A DNA stretch of 64,000 nt. It comes from Anoplopoma fimbria (Eukaryota; Chordata; Actinopteri; Perciformes; Anoplopomatidae). Positions 57,853 through 64,000 of the stretch are shown one piece after another. Position 1 is the stretch's first letter, and every line of letters begins with the position of its first letter. The DNA lies in NCBI RefSeq assembly GCF_027596085.1, contig NC_072451.1:10741098-10805097 (forward strand), given 5' to 3'. The notes under the pieces are model-generated. The model was given only the letters and a program-made list of their open reading frames with translations. It did not search any database and was not told where the DNA came from. The position numbers and the translations under genes are program-made.

Positions 57853-58735
57853 GTTAGAGGAGATAAAAATACATGAAACGTTGATGAAGTCTGTGTTCCT
57901 TCAGTACATATAGTTGAGTTTACTCATCACGAGGAGTACTACTAGCCTGTGAAGACTGTTGTTTAATGTCTACTGGATCTGGAGGGAGGTTGATAGGTGG
58001 ATTTTGTTGCCTTTGGACAGAATCAGACTGTTTAGACTGTTTGAGAGGTTTTTAGCCACAGCCACAAAGACAAGCTTGTAAACCAAAGTTGTTAAGAGTA
58101 TATAAAGTAAATAAGTAAATAACCAAATCAAGGCCTGACTTTCAATATACTGGAACTTTGTTTTCAGCATATAGGGGTTTAACATTTCTATTAAATGGTT
58201 TCCCAACGAAATTTAATTTTTTTCCTTAATGGGATACATGAAAACAGACTCAAGAGTAACAGATTAATACGAGCACAAAGATTTAAGTTTCAAAGGTCTT
58301 CTTGACAAGTGCAGTGAAATGCAAGATGGCAAACTCTTGAGACTGTGCATTGAAGATTAGTTTATGTAACAGTAATGATAATTAGATTGGGAGTAAAATT
58401 AAAAAATAAAAATGCTGGTGGCTGCCATGCCAGGCTCTGGCCTGCACATCGGGAGAAAGTTGGGCTTCCGTGTCTTTGGAATCTGTCTTGCACTGATGAG
58501 CATCTATTCGCATTTGGTAACGTTGGTTGCTACCTGTAAGATCAGAATGGAACCGGTCAATGGAAGGGAAAAATTAAATTAGTCAATTTATCTAGAAAAA
58601 AAATTAACAAGAAGTAAGAACCCAACAGCTGGGACAAACCATGAAAAAAATGCAATTTTGCAGTCAACATCTTGGAATACTGCGTTTCCATATTTTGATT
58701 GGGAGGAGTAACGGAATGACACTGAATACAGCTCT
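57853..58735. other. Non-coding, nothing recognised
   Basis: AT-rich DNA downstream of the exon pair; no continuing exon was identified. Confidence 0.4.
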
Positions 58736-59065
58736 GGTAGTGGCAGCGACCTGTCGATCACAGTAAGCCAGCCCTAAAGCATATTCCTCTCTATAGTCTA
58801 TTTGACTCTAAATGGACCATCATTTACAAAATAAACATCATACTGTTTTGAAAAAAGATTGAGACCATAATCTCAAGTTTACAATGGTTAATGAGGTAAT
58901 AAATCAAGTGATAATTAGGGTAATTTTCTCATAGACTTCTTTACAATCAGACTTATTTTTGCAACCTAAGGAGTCATCAACTGATGGTCAGGAGAGAGAA
59001 TGGAAGTTTAAGACACTTCGGCATTTGCTTCACTCGGTAGAACCGGAAGTTGATGCCTGGGCGCA
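58736..59065 (+). repeat. Interspersed repeat family X, copy 3
   Basis: GTCTATTTGACTCTAAATGG, GATTGAGACCATAATCTC and TTTTCTCATAGACTTCTTT match the other copies. It extends to GGCATTTGCTTCACTCGG, as copy 1 does. More diverged, with small deletions. Confidence 0.65.
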
Positions 59066-59769
59066 TTGCAATCACCAAAGAAAAACTAAATTTGTCTTAG
59101 CTCTGACCAGGGTCCGACATCTATCCTTCTGTGCTCCATAGACTGTCATGTAATTGTTTCAGATTTTACTTCAGCTAGTCATAAACATAATAATGATACT
59201 GGTTACCAGGAGAGGTTGTAAGTAGACAAACGTTTCTAGAACGTTTAAATCCACATTAAAACCTGTGCAGTTTACTTTAGCAGAGTATGAAAGCACATCA
59301 TTAACTAGCGTTAGCACTTCTATGCTATGTTAGCTACTGAAGCTAGTGAATATCTACAAATTGCTTTCCAATGACTGTAACATTGAATAAAGACCTACAA
59401 AAAAGCACGGTTGTTCCTGAATTTCATTGTCTTCTGTGTAGCGTTGTTGCTGGTAGCAGATTTAATGAATAATAAGTCATTAATATCAGGATATGTAACC
59501 AGTTTAAATAACTAAATTATGATTTAGAAACCCTTAACCCTGTAGCACCATTTGTATCATATTTGCTACATGAGTTTCAGAGACCTCTACGTAATTAACA
59601 TGAGCAATACTTTCCTGAAAAACCTGTTGCATACAATCCTATACATGTCTTCTGCCATCTGGTGGATTTTCCATGCACTGCAGGCAGTAGCAGGCATTTA
59701 AATGCCATTTCCAAAATGGCAGCCATCACGAAGTGACTTGTACCAGAGAATGTCTAATATGAGGAGAAC

Positions 59770-60630
59770 TGGCACTCGCGGGTTAGTTCCGGGTTTCCGG
59801 ACTGGTTGCAGTAATAATCTTTGACCATGCGGGGCGCTCGTAGGCGAGTCCAGAATGAATGGGAGCCAACGGGGTTTTATCCTCAGAATCCACTTTTCTC
59901 ACGATGTAATTTTTTGTCAAGTAATTTGAAAGTTGCTATCAAAGGGTGGGGCTAAAATAATAAACTCAGCTGAATATTGCATTTTTTAAGGTCACGTATC
60001 TGTTCTAAAAAGGTGTTCAAAAAATGCGATGACGTCACACTGTCAGAGGTACTGCTTTACGGCAGTTTCTGAATCACTTCGGCACTTCCTTTTATTAACA
60101 TATAATAGTATAATATATATATATATATATAATATAAATACAGTACGCAAAAATAACTTCGACGGAAAGTCCTCCTTAAGATAATGTTTCCGATGCGCTT
60201 CAGCTTCAGATGCCGTCAAGAGGGGTCTCTGGTCGTAATCAGTCGCAAGTCCGTCCCTGACCAATCAGCATTCATTAGCAGAATGCTAGCGTATACGTTA
60301 ACAACGGCCCAAACTGTAAGAAATCGAAAGGACATAAGTACTCACTCATTTGACTTTTGAACCATAATCTATATTGAACTTGCGGAATCTACAATAAAAT
60401 TTGCGATATTTCAACGACAAGCAGGTGAAAGAGGCATAATTAGCCGTTTAGCCCGATAGACTCCCATTCAATCTGGACTCGCCCGCGATCACCCCCAGTG
60501 GATGTCTCATGGAACTACAACCAAAATCGGTACAATGGGGCGTATAGGGAGTGCCCAGGCTCTTCGTAGACGGGCTCTGCTTGTACGTTTTCGGCAGGCA
60601 GGAAATCGTTGCTAATTTTGAAAAAGTTCC
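59770..60630. mobile_element. Non-autonomous element with long degenerate inverted termini
   Basis: GGCGAGTCCAGAATGAATGG at about 59853 is mirrored by GACTCCCATTCAATCTGGAC at about 60459, within a longer imperfect inversion that includes GGTTGCAGT / ACTACAACC. Internal landmarks are GTACTGCTTTACGGCAG, GACCAATCAGCATTCATT and ACGTTTTCGGCAGGCAGG. A TA microsatellite lies at about 60113-60135. No transposase ORF. Superfamily and exact ends not determined. Confidence 0.5.
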
Positions 60631-61040
60631 GGTAAGACTAACATTTATAGTGTTACTAATATTTCAATATGAATATTTACTGTATTGAAGCAACATATAA
60701 TTACTTAATGTTTCGTACCTTATTTTATAGTTAAATCGTGTTGAAAATATAGGTATCAAATATGATACAGCAGGTATATAAAGTAATAATTCACCTGTAA
60801 ATCCCGCCATTGTATTGTATTTCATTATGCAATCTGGATTATGCCATATCACAATGCCAAATATACTGTTTTGATCATTTAATCAACCCAATTAAAGGTA
60901 GAAATGTCATAGTAAGATATATTGAGTGGAAATGTATATGTTTTTTATATATAATAAAAAATACTTGGCTATCATAATCTTTTGTTATATTGCTTAATTA
61001 AAAAGAGTAAACAATCATTTGTTTTTGTGTTTACTTTTAG
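60631..61040. other. AT-rich leader of the piggyBac remnant or unique DNA
   Basis: No clear TTAA-flanked piggyBac terminus could be located in this stretch. Confidence 0.4.
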
Positions 61041-61946
61041 ATGGCAAAAAGGTACAGTGTTGAAAATGTCATGATTCTTGATGGCAATTCAAGTGACATG
61101 GAGCGGCAAAGATGATGATGATGATGATGAGGAAGAATGGACTCCTAATGCAGTGCTTACTGAGGGAAGCTCAGATAATAGTGAGGAGGAAGACTTGTGA
61201 GATGAAAGTGTTGACCAGACTAGCGCAGAAGTAGAGGGCCCAGCACTGCATAATGAAAGTGTAGAGCAAATGAGTACAGAGGCGAGCACTAAAGTAGAGG
61301 GCCCAACAACACAGGATACAACAACAAAACAGTCAGCAAGGGGTAAAGTGAAAAGGAAAGAATACAGGTGGAGAAAAGTACAATATGAACCTCCAGCTGT
61401 TGAATTTGATGAATGTGTTGAGGAAGCCACAGAAGAAAGGTGTGCCTGGACACCATACATGTATTTTACATGTATTACAAACTTGTACAGTGTACAGAAA
61501 CAGGGAAAGTCAGTCAACACAACTTCCAAAGAAATTGAGCAGGTCGTGGATACATTGGGTTATTACAGATGCCCAATGTACGAGCCTATTGGGAGATGGA
61601 AACAAAGCACCCCACAGTTTGAGATGTCATGTCTCGAGATCGATTTCTGAAATTGCTGACAATGATTCACTTTCAGGACAACCTCAATGTGTCTGATGAT
61701 GCGAAGAAGAGACCACTATCCTCTCCAGAACCGGATGCAGCACCCCCACGCAAAAGGGCAAACTCTAGTGTGCCTCCTGATGTGAGAAAGGATGGCATTG
61801 ATCACTTCCCAACATGGGAAACCAGACAGAGATGCAAGCACTGCACAAGCAATCACTTCTCCCATGTCTACTGTGGGAAATGTAAAGTCCATCTTTGCCT
61901 GAACAAGAACAGAAACAGTTTTTTTTCCTACCACAAGGCCAAATAA
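61041..61946 (+). pseudogene. piggyBac transposase with catalytic core deleted
   Basis: It opens MAKRYSVENVMILDGNSSD, then shifts frame into an acidic DDDDDDEEEWTPNAVL stretch, meets a stop (EEEDL*DES), and continues open to WTPYMYFTCITNLYSVQKQG. A second shift leads to QMPNVRAYWEMETKHPTV, a stop, and MSRDRFLKLLTMIHFQDNL. At DDAKK (residue 27 of the last frame, 61629-61946) the sequence jumps to the C-terminal region EPDAAPPRKR...DGIDHFPTWETRQRCKHC and the Cys-rich zinc domain (C69, C72, C82, C85, C90), ending at HKAK. The DDD catalytic domain, about 300 residues, is absent, yet the last frame stays open across the junction. Confidence 0.85.
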
Positions 61947-62529
61947 AAAGGTTGTAAAAAGGTTCCTGTTTGGGAAAAAATAAGAACCAAACCAACTGAA
62001 ATGTTCCAAAAGCAATGAACATAATCTGTTATTATTTCTAAAATAAACATTGTTGTAATCAATAAATTGATAAATATGCCTGATGTATAAAATGTGATAC
62101 AAAAAAAACCATCATATATGTAAAAAAATATATATTTTATCCAATAAACACTTCAATATCAAAAAATCTGAATTTTCAGAATATTATTTGATGTGTCAGG
62201 CTTCACAATGTTAAATTAGTATAAAATTCATTAAAAGTTTAGCCACTTATTCTTCAAGTCATCTTCCTTTGGGGGTTCATACGAAGAACATTTCCTTTCT
62301 CAGAGCAGAACACAGTTTATTCTCGACATGACAGCAGGTAAACTCTCTGTAGCTTTGTTTGAGGGCGGGCAAAACTAACCGGAGGTTTATGCAAATTATT
62401 TTTGTAACATTATGACCTCATAAAGTTACGGAAGTGAAGGAGAGAATTCAATGGAGCCGTTGCAGGCAGCCCAGGAGCAGTGTTTCTGAGGGGGAGGGCA
62501 ACTCATTTTAGGCGTGGACTTCAGGTTTT
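61947..62529. other. Non-coding, nothing recognised
   Basis: AT-rich 3' flank of the piggyBac remnant and the possible 3' UTR of the minus-strand gene; AATAAA on the minus strand near 62320. Confidence 0.4.
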
Positions 62530-63780
62530 ATACTCTACGGATCTTTTACATGTAAAAAAAAATATATATATAAAACACTAAAGATGATCCCCACTCTGGA
62601 TGGGTTCAGCTGAGGATTTTCTTTAACAATGCAGAGGATTCCCACTGGAGTTTGACTGTATGAGTCCTTCAGTTGTATCCTAAAAGAGAAAGAAACAAAT
62701 TTAAAATGACCTTCAGTTGTTTAGAATGAAAAGCCTCATAGAAAATAAACTGTACACTGAAAGTAATTATTGAAAGCAGAGGTTGACCGATTAAATGGGT
62801 TTGGCCGATAGGATATTTTACAACCTATCGTCAGCCGGGCCACCTATGATGTGCGAGGAGCATGTGATGGCTGCTCAACTGTTGCGGCGTGCAAAGGTGT
62901 GTTGTGTGTTGCTGCTGCAGCGTCCCAACGGCTTTTGCATAAAAGCCCATTTTTTAAATATTTTTATAGTCTTTTAAGTTTATGCCATGCCATTAATCAA
63001 TAATGCAGATATTCAAATTGTTTAGTAAAAGTTTGTTTTGCCAAAAGAGAGAAATCCAAGTCTTTGAAACAATGAAAACATCTGTAGCATATGATCTTCA
63101 TTAATGAGTCAAAATTAAAATTGAAAAGAATCCATGCAGCTGCAACATTTACAACAAATTGATTTACTTACGAAGCAAGTCTTGAAGAAGACAACGGTAT
63201 CATCTCCCAAGATGACCAGCAATCCCCGAAGACAAAGGCACCTGATCTCTGTTGGCCCTGGAAAACAACACACAGTAGTTATCAAGGAAATTCCAAAACT
63301 TCCCAACAAGTAATGACAAAAATTGCTCTTTTCCAGACTGGAAAGTACAAGAGACAACAAGACAATGTAAAGGCGACGGTAACAAATACAGTTAGTTAAA
63401 TACAGTTAGTTAACATGTAGCTAACAGGGGAATGATGTCCCGTCTAACTAGTTAAAACAATGTTTTTACTGCTCACAAACAGCCACTCGGGTAATAACAG
63501 TGGCGAGGTACTACTAACAGCTAAATAAGAGGTGAAAAATGTCTGGCAAACTGCTGAATGTTTTAAAAGTTTCAATTTCTCCCAAACAGCCTCTCCTCCA
63601 ATGAGAAAAGTAACGTTTGTTAGTTAACGCTAGCTAACAGGTAGCTAGCATGTGAAAATGTCGGAGTTAAAACAAACCCCACTCCTCACCAACAGCATGA
63701 CCTGATTTCTTAACGGTCTGGAGGACGAAGTTGCTGCAGAGATGCATTCACGTTACCATCATGCACTGCCTCACATCATG
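62530..63780 (-). CDS. Candidate small spliced gene or gene fragment
   Basis: Three exon-like segments follow each other on the minus strand with good GT-AG sites: a first exon ending at 63690 (ATGCTGTTG|GTGAGG), a middle exon 63257-63172 (TTTTCCAG before, GTAAGT after) and a last exon from 62679 (CTCTTTTAG). In one frame the middle exon reads PTEIRCLCLRGLLVILGDD then TVVFFKTCF. The last exon reads SYSQTPVGILCIVKENPQ in one frame but DTTEGLIQSNSSGNPLHC and a stop in the frame that continues FKTCF. The words resemble the C-terminal part of a multicopy uncharacterised fish protein family (recollection, not searched). The frame conflict suggests a broken or truncated copy. CpG-poor promoter; no TATA box recognised. 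Confidence 0.4.
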
Positions 63781-64000
63781 ACAAATCGTAACGAATCCAA
63801 TTCTACTGTTTTGTCCTAATGTCTTTGTTTTTAATTTGTATTGTCTACTTATCTGTTTATACCTCTATATATGAGCATGTGTACAGTAAATAAAGGGGGA
63901 AAAAATTGTTTTCACTTTTTGATAAGTTGAGGAAAGGGTCCAGTATTCTGTTATAAGATTCATCTGCAACCTAAGATTTCAAATGGCACTCCTTTATAAC
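63781..64000. other. Non-coding window end
   Basis: AT-rich; AATAAA near 63890 on the plus strand, no gene recognised. Confidence 0.4.

Noticed and set aside
60631..62200. TTAA-flanked termini for the piggyBac remnant
   Set aside because: Several TTAA sites exist but no matching inverted CCC/GGG-type ends could be paired by eye.

Overview
The window reads as teleost fish genomic DNA, probably percomorph-like. The evidence is the repeat content: a tRNA-derived SINE with an L2-like tail, L2/CR1-type LINEs ending in a TTTCCCC...GGGGATCAATAAAG tail, a Tol2-like hAT transposon, a Tc1 MITE with the TCAAAAGTTTGGACACACC end, a piggyBac remnant and many long CA/TG microsatellites. There are no operons, tightly packed ORFs or bacterial signals. 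Family names come from recognition, not from a database search.

Layout. 0-32 kb is mostly AT-rich intergenic or intronic sequence. It holds small interspersed repeats (SINE, hAT-type MITEs, one Tc1 MITE), microsatellites, a polypyrimidine tract, a 29/32-bp minisatellite, a candidate LTR-PBS remnant carrying a tRNA 3' end, and no convincing host coding gene. 32.3-37 kb is a nested transposon cluster. A TTAA-type DNA transposon is split by a minus-strand LINE (endonuclease intact, reverse transcriptase core deleted) and by an LTR-like retroelement end. Next to it lie an internally deleted LINE copy and a 248-bp duplicate, identical base for base, of part of that LINE endonuclease. 38-50.9 kb is again repeat-sprinkled non-coding DNA. 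50.9-56.0 kb is a whole Tol2-like hAT element with 12-bp terminal repeats and a perfect 8-bp target duplication. Its four-exon transposase is decayed and its exon 2 is interrupted by a 5'-truncated L2-type LINE. 56.9-57.9 kb carries two consecutive open phase-1/phase-1 exons encoding three copies of a Ser-rich, KRSR-containing repeat; this is the best candidate for an undescribed host gene. 59.8-62 kb has an inverted-repeat element and a piggyBac whose catalytic core is deleted. 62.5-63.8 kb has a candidate small spliced gene or gene fragment on the minus strand.

The history appears to be repeated insertion into insertions, with decay of nearly every transposase or RT gene. No complete metabolic, defence or signalling system can be supported. 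Host coding evidence is limited to the exons near 57 kb and, more weakly, those near 63 kb.
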